Shown here in pieces: positions 7,644 through 14,640 of a stretch of 64,000 bases of DNA. The position numbers were made by a program, and so were the translations under genes. The stretch comes from Microcystis wesenbergii FACHB-1317 (GTDB lineage Bacteria; Cyanobacteriota; Cyanobacteriia; Cyanobacteriales; Microcystaceae), in contig NZ_JACJQV010000097.1 in assembly GCF_014696875.1 (NCBI RefSeq), forward strand, positions 1-64,000. Reading direction: 5' to 3'. The stretch's first letter is position 1, and the number at the start of each line of letters is the position of its first letter. Below the pieces are notes generated by a model. It made no database searches and was not told the origin of the DNA. It worked only from the letters and a program-made list of their open reading frames with translations.

Positions 7644-8207
7644 TTATAAAAACTCAACATTTCTATACATATAATCAGGGTCTAAACATTCCCAAATCAA
7701 AACTAAATTGCTAATAATCTTTCCGATAGATTGACCTTGACGCGAATAAATAATACCACAATGTTCCAATCCCATTGAAGACAAAACCAGAAAATCATCA
7801 TCAAAAGTGAAAACAACTCGGCCTTGCGACAAAGCATAAGCTAATTGGGGTTTGCTGAATAATGGTAAAACCCTTTTAAAATAAGGCTTTTGACCTGTTA
7901 AAGTCCGATGTTAGTGCAAGAAAATAGGATTGGGACTTTCAAAAACCTTGCATTATCCTTCTTGTAGTACATAGCTTAGTACAAAAAACAATGGCAACAA
8001 AGCCCGAAACGACCGGCTCCTGACTCCTGACTCCTGACTCCTACCCCCAGGAAAAACTTTTTCAGCAGACCCTAATTGCTCTTTATCAGAAGCCCCAATT
8101 AATCCCTCTTCAGGAGACGTTGTAATATCAATCCCTCTCATCCTTAAACCTTTGGCGATCGCATTAGAGACACTTTCATCAAGATGAAACTTCAGCTTAT
8201 TGGCCAT
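7644..8207 (-). pseudogene. DUF5615 PIN-like toxin, split by a 225-bp MITE
   Basis: The N-terminal part (from 8207) reads MANKLKFHLDESVSNAIAKGL, the DUF5615 opening with its first acidic residue. It continues to DKEQL, where the reading frame runs into inserted DNA. The C-terminal part resumes after the element as AYALSQGRVVFTFDDDFL, with the DDD acidic motif, and ends at 7644. Removing 7848-8072 and one TSD copy restores one frame. The start overlaps the end of the DUF433 antitoxin gene by 11 nt, the normal layout of this TA pair. Confidence 0.8.
7848..8072. mobile_element. MITE (GGGTTTGCTGAA terminal repeats) inserted in DUF5615 gene
   Basis: The left end GGGTTTGCTGAA (7848-7859) and right end TTCAGCAGACCC (8061-8072) are inverted repeats with one mismatch. 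The target duplication TAATTG lies at 7842-7847 and 8073-8078. Paralogous DUF5615 DNA at about 12588-12620 shows the empty site. The inside has no transposase and carries a CTCCTGACT tandem stretch. Related elements are at 27437-27677 and 37382-37594. Confidence 0.8.
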
Positions 8208-8514
8208 TATTCCCCTTTAAAATTTTTTCGACCAAAGAAGGCTGATCCCCTTGTAACTGTTTAGCAAAATTTTCGCTGGCTTCAATATCTTGGCGAATTT
8301 CTTCTCGATGATCATGGTAATACGCTAAAGCCGCATAAACATCAGCTAAAGTAATTGTTGGGTAATTATAAACAATTTCATCAGGAGACATTGCCATTTT
8401 TTCATGCCAGATGACAATATCTCGTACTTTAATACGGTGACCCGCAATACGAGGTTTGCCCCCACAAACACCAGGTGTTACTTCAATGTGTTGTGTAAAA
8501 ACTAAAGATGACAT
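8197..8514 (-). CDS. DUF433 antitoxin
   Basis: A 105-residue protein of the DUF433 family, whose signature is visible as HIEVTPGVCGGKPRIAGHRI followed by VRDIVIWH, and the winged-helix-like segment PDEIVYNYPTITLADVYAALAYY. It is the usual antitoxin of DUF5615 PIN-like toxins; the toxin gene overlaps its 3' end but is split by a MITE. The antitoxin itself is intact. Confidence 0.88.
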   Translation of the reverse strand: MSSLVFTQHIEVTPGVCGGKPRIAGHRIKVRDIVIWHEKMAMSPDEIVYNYPTITLADVYAALAYYHDHREEIRQDIEASENFAKQLQGDQPSLVEKILKGNNGQ

Positions 8515-8725
8515 AATCGTTAATTTAATTTATTTCTATGGATTGTAGCATTTTTCTTAAAAATGCGATCACTGCTCGTGTCGGATGTGTTACTTAACGC
8601 GCCTTTTATTGCGGCATCAGGAATACTTGTATCATCGCCAAGCTTTTGAGCAGACAGGAATTACAGAGCCAGTCCGTTGAAATTAGCCGTTAAAATTAAA
8701 AAGGAAACCAACCAAACAGCAAACT
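8515..8725. repeat. Duplicated leader sequence of an antitoxin-type gene
   Basis: Bases 8610-8735 (ATCATCGCCAAGCTTTTGAG and onward to the ATG) recur at about 14430-14555, again just upstream of ATGCTAAAAAC. A shorter piece is near 7300. This is a duplicated promoter/leader of a small antitoxin gene family. The repeat copies differ by scattered substitutions, so they are not recent. Confidence 0.5.
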
Positions 8726-8851
8726 ATGCTAAAAACCATCGAAGGCATTTATCAGGATGGACAAATCCGCTTCACCGAACCACCGCAAGATATTGGCGAT
8801 CGCATTAGAAACACTTTCATCCAGAGCGATCGCTATCTTCTTGTTAATTAA
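8726..8851 (+). pseudogene. Chimeric 41-codon antitoxin remnant fused at a HIP1 site
   Basis: It begins MLKTIEGIYQDGQIRFTEPP, the opening of a common cyanobacterial AbrB/DUF104-like antitoxin. At the GGCGATCGC sequence it switches into DNA that matches, in the opposite sense, the 5' end of the DUF5615 gene (compare 8154-8190). It stops at 8849-8851. It is probably non-functional debris from recombination. Confidence 0.55.
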
Positions 8852-8953
8852 ACTTTAAAATTGCGATCGCTGTTTTGATTTAGAGTAAAGAGCAAAAAGA
8901 CGATCATTTTTCTTGTTAAAATATTAAGTCAGTAATCAAGCTATAATTAGCGA

Positions 8954-9205
8954 ATGAACAAAAAACAGCAAAAAACCTATGATGCTATTTTTGTTGATCC
9001 CATCCGCCGTAACATCGTTTGGGATGATGTCGTTAACTTAATTCAGTCATTGGGAGGTATCATTACTCAAGGTGATGGCTCAAGAGTGCGATTTGACCTA
9101 AACAAAATTTCCCTTAATATTCATTCCCCTCACCCTCAAAAAGAACTAAAAAGATACCAAGTTAAAGCTCTTCGTGAATTTCTAATTAAAGCAGGAGTAG
9201 ATTAA
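8954..9205 (+). CDS. hicA: HicA toxin
   Basis: An 83-residue dsRBD-like mRNA interferase. It shows NIVWDDVVNLIQSLGG, then the strand pair GDGSRVRFDLNKISLNIHSPHPQ carrying the conserved catalytic His at the HxPHP-like position, and KRYQVKALREFLIKAG at the end. The stop overlaps the hicB start by one base (TAATG), which indicates coupled translation in the toxin-first order typical of hicAB. Confidence 0.9.
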   Translation: MNKKQQKTYDAIFVDPIRRNIVWDDVVNLIQSLGGIITQGDGSRVRFDLNKISLNIHSPHPQKELKRYQVKALREFLIKAGVD

Positions 9206-9423
9206 TGCGATACAAAGACTATGAAGCTGTGATTGAATACGATGAAAGCGATCGCTTATTTTTTGGTCGTGTTATCAATATAGAAGATATTATCGTTTTC
9301 GACGGTCTTTCCGTTGATGAGCTAGAACAGGCCTTTAAAACCGCCATTGAACAATATTTAATGGATTGTCAAACCCTCAATAAAATTCCTAATCAACCGA
9401 CCTATTCCTTATCTTCTCATTAG
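9205..9423 (+). CDS. hicB: HicB-like antitoxin
   Basis: A 72-residue protein with the partially degraded RNase H-like HicB fold: YKDYEAVIEYDESDRLFFGRVINI, IVFDGLSVDELEQAFKTAIEQYL. It neutralises HicA. It lacks an extra DNA-binding tail, so any autoregulation would rest on the short C terminus. It directly overlaps hicA. Confidence 0.88.
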   Translation: MRYKDYEAVIEYDESDRLFFGRVINIEDIIVFDGLSVDELEQAFKTAIEQYLMDCQTLNKIPNQPTYSLSSH

Positions 9424-9601
9424 CTCAATATTAAGGAGCGATCGCGCTTTTTAATGAATAATTATTAACCATCGATTAATTGGCGATCGCCGTCTTCCTA
9501 TTGATTAAACGTTAAAACCGCGATTGTTTTGGTTTTTGAAAGAGCGATCGCTGTGCTAACCTAATGGATAGAAAGTAATCTACAAGCGATCAGTTGAAGC
9601 C

Positions 9602-9805
9602 ATGAGTGAAGCCGTTGTAACACTTCTTAGACAGTTCAAAAAACTTTCAGCTAGAGAAAAATCTGAGTTCCTTTCAGCCAGCCTGAGTCCGACTGGAGAC
9701 TATGGTGATTGGAGTAATGATGATGCAGTTCTTTTTGCCGCTCAATCGTTTGCTCGTCTAGATGCAGAGGAGGAAGCAGATGGGGAATCCGAAGCCAGTT
9801 CGTAG
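9602..9805 (+). CDS. Putative antitoxin of MazF-like toxin
   Basis: A 67-residue acidic protein: helix LLRQFKKLSAREKSEFLSA, then an acidic tail DAEEEADGESE. It overlaps the MazF-like gene start (ATG at 9780) by 26 nt. The family is not recognised beyond its position and its antitoxin-like helix plus acidic tail. The coding sequence supplies a strong ribosome site (GAGGAGG) for the toxin. Confidence 0.65.
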   Translation: MSEAVVTLLRQFKKLSAREKSEFLSASLSPTGDYGDWSNDDAVLFAAQSFARLDAEEEADGESEASS

Positions 9806-10103
9806 CGAAGTTTGGTTGATTGATTTTGGGATAGCAGCAAAAGTACGCCCCGCTCTTGTTGTGAGTGAACCTTATGGAGATGAGGATCGAGCTTTGATTG
9901 GTGTGATTCCTCATACAACTAGTATCAGAGGCTCCCAATATGAGATTCAGATCGACCTTCCCTTTCTGAAAAGAAAAGGTGCCTTCCTACTTCAGGGTTT
10001 TGTAACCGTTCCTCCACCCTATTTTGTGAAAAAGCTTGGAATGCTATCGGAATCACAGATGAAATTAATTGAAAACGGGCTGAAAGATTGGCTCCGCCTT
10101 TAA
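9780..10103 (+). CDS. MazF/PemK-family endoribonuclease toxin
   Basis: About 107 residues from ATG 9780 (a start at 9762 would add 6). It has the MazF signature: RSEVWLIDFG at the N terminus for the usual G-x-V/I-W-x-x-D/N-F, then KVRPALVVSEPY and IGVIPHTTSIRG with the conserved Thr/Ser, then a Leu-rich C terminus. It is a ribosome-independent mRNA interferase in the known family. It is preceded by a small acidic antitoxin gene in overlap, and its stop codon overlaps a decayed antitoxin fragment on the other strand. Confidence 0.85.
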   Translation: MGNPKPVRSEVWLIDFGIAAKVRPALVVSEPYGDEDRALIGVIPHTTSIRGSQYEIQIDLPFLKRKGAFLLQGFVTVPPPYFVKKLGMLSESQMKLIENGLKDWLRL

Positions 10104-10215
10104 TAATCGTCATATAAACCTTCGTCTTCTGGGGCATAACTATTCAGGACTGAAGAATGAAGGCGATCGCTAACCAACGTTTTGGGCTGAATGGTGATCA
10201 CCCACTTCCCTTTTT
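10100..10215 (-). pseudogene. C-terminal fragment of an AbrB/MazE-like antitoxin
   Basis: It encodes KGKWVITIQPKTLVSDRL and ends SYAPEDEGLYDDY. This is almost the same as the C-terminal half of the intact gene at 11350-11556; the first 30 codons are missing. It was joined by recombination to the DUF4258 remnant at 10222. Confidence 0.75.
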
Positions 10216-10221
10216 GAAAAT

Positions 10222-10557
10222 GATGTTTTAACAAAACGCCCTTACCTCAAAAAAGAATGGTGTATTTACGTTATCGAAAACGGGAGCATCTCATTTATGC
10301 AAGTGAGTAATTATACTTGTCCCTAAAACTGGTTTCTAGCAAGACTTTCAAAATAGCTTGACATAAAACCTGATTTAGGGGTTACAAAGGTGAGATGCTC
10401 CCATCGAAAACCTTATTCGCTGTGAACCTCAAGAAGATAATCGTTTTCGCTTTTGGGCGCAGATAAAAGAATTTGGCGATCGATACCTGAGAGTCATTAC
10501 TCTAGAAGATAAGCTGACTATCCACAACGCCTTTCCAGACCGGACCTTTAGACCATG
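10222..10557 (+). pseudogene. DUF4258-like toxin, 5' truncated and split by a 121-bp MITE
   Basis: The left part reads DVLTKRPYLKKEWCIYVIEN. After the insertion the frame resumes LIRCEPQEDNRFRFWAQI and ends with HNAFPDRTFRP. Both halves match the DUF4258-type toxin usually found with DUF2283. Removing 10282-10402 and one 9-bp duplication restores the frame. The start is missing. The stop overlaps the DUF2283 ATG (ATGA). Confidence 0.8.
10282..10402. mobile_element. 121-bp MITE, perfect 12-bp TIRs, 9-bp target duplication
   Basis: The terminal inverted repeats GGGAGCATCTCA (10282-10293) and TGAGATGCTCCC (10391-10402) are perfect. The target duplication ATCGAAAAC is at 10273-10281 and 10403-10411. 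There is no coding capacity. The duplication length fits IS4-type or similar transposases, but the source element is not in the window. Confidence 0.88.
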
Positions 10558-10773
10558 AAGATTAACTACTACCCAGAAACAGACTCCCTTTATATCCACC
10601 TTGCAGACAAATCCAGTGTTGATAGCCAAGAAATTTCAGAAGGAGTCGTTGCCGATTACGATGAATTAGGGAACCTAGTCGGTTTAGACATTGATAATGC
10701 CAGCAAAAAAGTGCAACTCGGTGAATTTATTATCAATCAACTCCCCCTCGTCCCCCTGAAGACATCTGCATAA
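10555..10773 (+). CDS. DUF2283 protein (antitoxin of DUF4258-type toxin)
   Basis: A 72-residue protein with the DUF2283 pattern: MKINYYPETDSLYIHLADK, EISEGVVADYDELGNLVGLDI. In this family it is the likely antitoxin of the upstream DUF4258-type gene, with which it overlaps by 3 nt. Because the toxin gene is disrupted, this copy is probably orphan. Confidence 0.85.
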   Translation: MKINYYPETDSLYIHLADKSSVDSQEISEGVVADYDELGNLVGLDIDNASKKVQLGEFIINQLPLVPLKTSA

Positions 10774-10863
10774 GTTTAAGTAAATTAGGGAGAAATGAAG
10801 CGGCGATCGGCGTGTTACTCTAAATGATTTTTAGTGACCACAACTTTTAACCCATTCCCTTAA

Positions 10864-10995
10864 GGCTCTTCTCGACTTTGTGTGATAATTTTTGCTGATG
10901 GAATCGTGAAATGGTTACTGGGCAAGACTTTTAGGACTATTTTGCGGATATTCTATCAGTATAGACCTCGTTTCCACACAAAAACCAGAAGAGCC
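10864..10995. mobile_element. ISL3-like MITE (about 132 bp)
   Basis: The left end GGCTCTTCTCGACTTTGTGTG and the right end (CACACAAAAACCAGAAGAGCC region, 10975-10995) are imperfect inverted repeats. The GGCTCTTC terminus resembles ISL3-family ends. The flanks TCCCTTAA and CCTTTTCA are similar but not an exact 8-bp duplication. There is no transposase. Confidence 0.55.
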
Positions 10996-11033
10996 CCTTT
11001 TCAAAACACTTAAATCCAAATTGCGATGATCGC

Positions 11034-11363
11034 CTAAAATTGAGGTTTAATATAATCGTCCCAAGCTCTAAGTAGATAGACAGCATCTTCGTTTGAAATC
11101 CTTCCCAATTTAGCAAGCAGTAAGTTTTTTTCCAAGCAATCAAGACGGGATAAACGTACAGTAGAGGGAACCCTCAAACCACTATTGGCCCAATCTTTTA
11201 ATAATATGTCTGTTTGTGTTCGGGGCATTGCTGAGGTTACTGCCGTTACAACCACGTCATCTCCGTCAACCCAAAGAATCAACACAGGTCTTTTTTTTGA
11301 TGATGTACCATCAGTAAATAGAATTTTGGCAACCCAGAACTCACCTCCTTTAATAATCGTCAT
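11034..11363 (-). CDS. MazF/PemK-like toxin
   Basis: 109 residues from ATG 11363 (MTIIKGGEFWVAKILF). Expected MazF features are the N-terminal strand, KKRPVLILWVDGDDVVVTAVTS with the conserved Arg-Pro, and PSTVRLSRLDCLEKNLL. The C-terminal helix DAVYLLRAWDDYI completes the fold. The gene overlaps the antitoxin 3' end by 14 nt. An mRNA interferase role is by family. Confidence 0.78.
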   Translation of the reverse strand: MTIIKGGEFWVAKILFTDGTSSKKRPVLILWVDGDDVVVTAVTSAMPRTQTDILLKDWANSGLRVPSTVRLSRLDCLEKNLLLAKLGRISNEDAVYLLRAWDDYIKPQF

Positions 11364-11556
11364 ATAAACCTTCGTCTTCTGGGGCATAACTGTTCAGAAA
11401 AGAAGAATGAAGGCGATCGCTAACCAAGGTTTTGGGCTGAATGGTGATCACCCACTTGCCTTTACCAATTCCTTGCACAATAGAACTGGGAAGATTGAGT
11501 TGCTCCCCTTCTTCAATTTCTACTTCAAAAGCTAATTTTAATAACTGATTTTTCAT
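11350..11556 (-). CDS. AbrB/MazE-like antitoxin
   Basis: A 68-residue protein: FEVEIEEGEQLNLPSSIVQGI is a swapped-hairpin AbrB-like DNA-binding segment, followed by KGKWVITIQP and an acidic toxin-binding tail (YAPEDEGLYDDY). It overlaps the MazF-like gene. A fragment of a second copy lies at 10100-10215. Confidence 0.78.
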   Translation of the reverse strand: MKNQLLKLAFEVEIEEGEQLNLPSSIVQGIGKGKWVITIQPKTLVSDRLHSSFLNSYAPEDEGLYDDY

Positions 11557-11931
11557 AAAACAAAAGCACCTATAATATTGAAAATGTTAGCACAGAGTGT
11601 AGAAGCATCAGTGATCGCCATCATCAAAAGTGAAAATGACTCGGCTTGGCAATAAAGCATCAGCTAACTGTTCCTCATTCAGAAGCCCCAATCAGTGCTT
11701 TCTCTGAAGACATTGTAACATCAATCCCTCGCATCCTTAAACCTTTGGCGATCACTAATGACTAACATGGTACACCCAAGAAATGTCAATTCCATCCCAA
11801 CCTAAATACACCTGTAAAGAATGTTAAGTTTTTACCCCATCAAATCCTGACATTAATCCGTATTGTTTCAATTTTCGTTCAATCCTGATGTATTTCTGCT
11901 GATAACTGCTTCACTTTTCTAAAGGATTCAA
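11557..11931. other. Spacer containing a DUF5615 gene fragment
   Basis: Apart from the DUF5615 remnant (11620-11756) nothing coding is visible. The region 11757-11931 is AT-rich with no recognisable element. Confidence 0.4.
11620..11756 (-). pseudogene. DUF5615 toxin fragment
   Basis: The DNA is about 85 percent alike, by eye, to the middle of the DUF5615 gene at 7644-8207: it encodes the MRGIDVT segment, the GAS motif and the FTFDD acidic motif, but in broken frames. It lacks both ends and any neighbouring DUF433 gene. Confidence 0.6.
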
Positions 11932-12165
11932 TTATCCCACTAATCGAAAAGCAGCATCAATCGGCAATTGTAACGGAAATGGTTGATTCCAGCGTTTCGA
12001 GAAAAATAAAATCTCCAAATTCTCAATCTCCCCAGAAGTCGGATTTAGACGAGCGACAATTTCATCCCCAATCTCCTCCGACTCTTGATCTGCATAGGGA
12101 GAACAGACATCTACATAAAGAATATCTCCCGTCGGGTCATAGCGAAAAGTTAGATTTTTTTCCAT
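11932..12165 (-). CDS. DUF2283 antitoxin-like protein
   Basis: 77 residues from ATG 12165 (MEKNLTFRYDPTGDILYVDV). It has the DUF2283 core with EEIGDEIVARLNPTSGEIENLEIL. The start overlaps the upstream PBECR-like gene by 16 nt, so the two are translated together. Upstream in-frame codons would add 17 residues but lack homology. Confidence 0.8.
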   Translation of the reverse strand: MEKNLTFRYDPTGDILYVDVCSPYADQESEEIGDEIVARLNPTSGEIENLEILFFSKRWNQPFPLQLPIDAAFRLVG

Positions 12166-12476
12166 ACCATTATTCCCCCTGTAATTTTTCGGGCTGTGTA
12201 TATAGTCACGATCCAATGACGACTAAGATTAGATTGGGAAACCACCACCACAATTAAAAATCGTCCCGTCCGAATCGTTGAAAACCACTTAGAAAATAAC
12301 AACGCCTTTTCATCGCGATCGCTAGAACGAATTAAATCTGGATCAGCTAAAGTCTGGGCTAATTGCTCCTCATAATCGGGTAATGTCCCTGGATGGCGAT
12401 CAATAATATGCTGTTCTCGCTCATCGGTTAATTCAACCTCTACCTCTAAATAACTACAGAAAAAAGACCTTGCCAA
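12150..12476 (-). CDS. PBECR-like nuclease, putative toxin
   Basis: A 108-residue protein. VELTDEREQHIIDRHPGTLPDYEEQLAQTLADPD followed by LFSKWFS, RFLIVVVV and SRHWIVTIYTARK matches the phage Barnase-EndoU-ColicinE5/D-RelE-like (PBECR) nuclease pattern, with His in ERxxHIxxRHP and a late Arg/His-Trp strand. Pairing with a DUF2283 gene supports a TA module. Its RNase activity is inference from the family. Confidence 0.65.
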   Translation of the reverse strand: MARSFFCSYLEVEVELTDEREQHIIDRHPGTLPDYEEQLAQTLADPDLIRSSDRDEKALLFSKWFSTIRTGRFLIVVVVSQSNLSRHWIVTIYTARKITGGIMVWKKI

Positions 12477-12554
12477 ATTTTCTTCATGTCTCCAAAACTG
12501 ATCTTAAATTTAAAAACCAAAACTTAATCATCGGCGATCGCTGCTTCCAATATC

Positions 12555-12715
12555 AGAGACATGAAACGTGAAAACAACTCAGCCTTGCGACAAAGTATAG
12601 ACTAATTGCTCTTGATCAGAAGCCCCAATCAGTCCTTCCTCTGAAGACATTGTAACATCAATCCCTCGCATCCTTAAACCTTTGGCGATCGCCTGAGAAA
12701 CCCCTTCATCCAGTG
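12555..12715 (-). pseudogene. DUF5615 toxin fragment, third copy
   Basis: It matches the N-terminal two thirds of the DUF5615 gene at 7644-8207, including the uninterrupted stretch (CTAATTGCTC, about 12592) into which the MITE inserted in that copy. It shows several stops and no start. It ends at a GCGATCGCC sequence (HIP1), as does the chimera at 8726-8851. Confidence 0.6.
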
Positions 12716-12811
12716 CGATCGCCGATATTGTAGGATGCGTTACGCCACGCTAACCCATCCTATCTTTACTGCTATAATTAGCTCCAAAGACCACCATAAC
12801 CAACTAAAACC

Positions 12812-13024
12812 ATGACTCAAGCCACCTTTGCAGAAATACTAGACGCAACCGAACAACTTCCCCCAGAAGCTCAAGAACAACTTATTCACATCTTGAAAAG
12901 TCGCCTGCGAGACCAAAAAAGAGCCGAATTAATTAAAGACATTGAAGAAGCTCAACAGGAATACGCTCAAGGTCAATGCCAATCCGCAACCCCTCAACAA
13001 CTAATGGAAGAGATCCTTGCATGA
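12812..13024 (+). CDS. Antitoxin paired with YafQ/RelE-type toxin
   Basis: A 70-residue protein: helix TFAEILDATEQLPPEAQEQLIHILKSRL, then a charged linker and C-terminal helix QQLMEEILA. This resembles small cyanobacterial antitoxins upstream of RelE-type toxins. The last codon and stop overlap the toxin start (GCATGA). Confidence 0.75.
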   Translation: MTQATFAEILDATEQLPPEAQEQLIHILKSRLRDQKRAELIKDIEEAQQEYAQGQCQSATPQQLMEEILA

Positions 13025-13302
13025 GTTTTGTGTTATTGCGCTCCAATGTGTTTATTAGAAACGCTCGTAAAATTATCAAAAAACAGCCTTCGTTCGCTCA
13101 AAATATTCAAGACACCTTAGAATTATTGCAAATAGACCCTTTTCAACCTAGATTAAGAACCCACAAATTAAAAGGGGAACTCAAAGAATCCTATGCTTGT
13201 AATGCAGGCTACGATTTGAGAATTATCTTTAAATTTGTTGATCATGAAAATCAGCAAGCCATTCTTTTGGAATCTCTTGGAACCCACGATGAAGTTTACT
13301 AG
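13021..13302 (+). CDS. RelE/YafQ-type mRNA interferase
   Basis: 93 residues from ATG 13021. It has the RelE-superfamily pattern: FIRNARKIIKKQPSFAQNIQ, then LRTHKLKGELKESYACNAGYDLRIIFKF, and LLESLGTHDEVY with the C-terminal catalytic-type His-Asp-x-x-Tyr. The LGTHDEVY ending is characteristic of this toxin subgroup. It is in overlap with its antitoxin. Confidence 0.85.
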   Translation: MSFVLLRSNVFIRNARKIIKKQPSFAQNIQDTLELLQIDPFQPRLRTHKLKGELKESYACNAGYDLRIIFKFVDHENQQAILLESLGTHDEVY

Positions 13303-13411
13303 GGTGATCTTGTAGATTATTTTACTATCCATATCACAATCCCAATAACTTGGAGCGTGGCGGTGACAACAATTGGCAACTACAATAGATTGTTGTAACA
13401 GTCGTTCAGTT

Positions 13412-13687
13412 ATGGAATACCGATGGGATGAAGCAAAACGACTTACTAATCTTCGTAAACACGGTATAGATTTTGCCGATGTTCCCGCCTTTTTCGATGG
13501 GTACATTTTAACGGTTGAAGATGATCGTCTCGATTATGGAGAGCAGCGTTTTGTTACATTGGGTTTACTAAAAGGGCGAATTATTGCCGTTGTCCATACC
13601 GAACGTGAGGATTACACTCGTATTATTTCTGCAAGAAAGGCAACGAAATATGAACAACGAACCTACTTTAAGCAACTCTCAAACTGA
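13412..13687 (+). CDS. brnT: BrnT toxin
   Basis: 91 residues from ATG 13412. It has the canonical BrnT pattern: YRWDEAKRLTNLRKHGIDF (W-D-x-x-K-x-x-x-N-x-x-K-H-G), then DRLDYGEQRFVTLGLLKGRIIAVVHTER, and IISARKATKYEQRTY at the C terminus. It is a ribonuclease toxin by family. It overlaps the brnA start by 38 nt. Confidence 0.92.
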   Translation: MEYRWDEAKRLTNLRKHGIDFADVPAFFDGYILTVEDDRLDYGEQRFVTLGLLKGRIIAVVHTEREDYTRIISARKATKYEQRTYFKQLSN

Positions 13688-13925
13688 TTGGCAACGATTA
13701 GACGCAATGAGCGATGAAGATATTGATTTGTCAGACTGTCCAGAAATTACACCCGAAATGTTTGGGAGAGCCGTAGTGCGGCGAAGTGTCCCCGTAATCA
13801 GGGCCAAAGCTGAAGTTACTCTCTCCATTGATAATGATGTATTCGAGTGGTTTAAATCTCAGGGAAAAGGCTATCAAACACAGATCAATGAGTTGCTCCG
13901 AGCCTATATGGAAGCGCACCAATAA
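13650..13925 (+). CDS. brnA: BrnA antitoxin
   Basis: 91 residues from ATG 13650. It has an acidic N-terminal half with SDEDIDLSDCPEITPEMF (toxin wrapping) and a C-terminal ribbon-helix-helix: VTLSIDNDVFEWFKSQGKGYQTQINELLRAYM. The RHH part would autoregulate the brnTA operon. The layout and overlap with brnT are standard. Confidence 0.92.
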   Translation: MNNEPTLSNSQTDWQRLDAMSDEDIDLSDCPEITPEMFGRAVVRRSVPVIRAKAEVTLSIDNDVFEWFKSQGKGYQTQINELLRAYMEAHQ

Positions 13926-14010
13926 CCAATAAAAAATGCGATCGCTGTAGCTACTTCCACTTTCCATAATTTTTAATGTTAGAGTCGAATCGCCCCCTTT
14001 AGACTTTGCT

Positions 14011-14250
14011 ATGGGTGCGATTGAAACCACTGGTATCCTCAACACCCAAGGGCAAATTCAACTTGATCATCCTATTCCCCAAGAAAAAGATCGGTTTGTG
14101 CGCGTCATTCTTTTGATGTCGGAGGATGAACTGAAGGAAAAAAACTGGCTAGATAGCGTTTCCCATAACCCTAGCTTTGCTTTTCTGCATGATCCCGAAG
14201 AAGATATTTATACTCTAAACGATGGACAACCGGTAAGCAATGAAGGGTAA
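14011..14250 (+). CDS. Antitoxin of a MazF-like toxin
   Basis: A 79-residue protein: TGILNTQGQIQLDHPIP is an AbrB-like opening, followed by VRVILLMSEDE and an acidic tail with DPEEDIYTLNDGQPV, typical of antitoxins in cyanobacterial MazF-like pairs. A frameshifted MazF-like gene starts at 14240, overlapping its end, so this antitoxin is now without a functional partner. Confidence 0.7.
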   Translation: MGAIETTGILNTQGQIQLDHPIPQEKDRFVRVILLMSEDELKEKNWLDSVSHNPSFAFLHDPEEDIYTLNDGQPVSNEG

Positions 14251-14380
14251 AATCGTTTTAATTTTACCTGGGACGATTTATCTTCCAGTAAAGTTCGCCC
14301 TGCTTATTGCCTAACCAATCAAATTGGAAGCTATCAACACATTATCTTTGCCCTAATTACCAGTCTTAATTGTAGATATT
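14240..14380 (+). pseudogene. MazF-like toxin, frameshifted and truncated
   Basis: The ATG at 14240 opens MKGKIVLI. After a frame change near 14262 the reading FTWDDLSSSKVRPAYCLTN follows, then QHIIFALITS. This is the MazF N-terminal half (strand, D-D, K-V-R-P). No C-terminal half is found. Confidence 0.65.
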
Positions 14381-14640
14381 TTGTCCGATATTCTACGTTC
14401 CTAAAAAAATACGATCACTGATTCCTTATTGCGGCAAGAGGAGGGATTAGATCATCGCCAAGCTTTTGAGCAGGCCAGAATTACAGAGTCAATCTTTTGA
14501 AATTAGCTGATAGAATTAAAGAGAAAACGAAGCAAACAGCAACTTATGCTAAAAACAGGGCAACAGTTTTTGATGCCTTCAACCAGTCATCTTCGCTCAT
14601 CAGACCATAAACAAGCAAAATTATCTGTATATTTAATCAC
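14381..14640. repeat. Duplicated antitoxin leader plus proS 3' flank
   Basis: The stretch 14430-14555 repeats 8610-8735, including the start ATGCTAAAAAC of an antitoxin, which here breaks off after about 8 codons. The rest is AT-rich spacer next to the proS stop. Confidence 0.45.

Noticed and set aside
3421-8000. CdtA or CdtC partner genes near the CdtB-domain gene
   Set aside because: No ricin-type lectin subunit gene was found on either strand around the gene; neighbours are TA genes.
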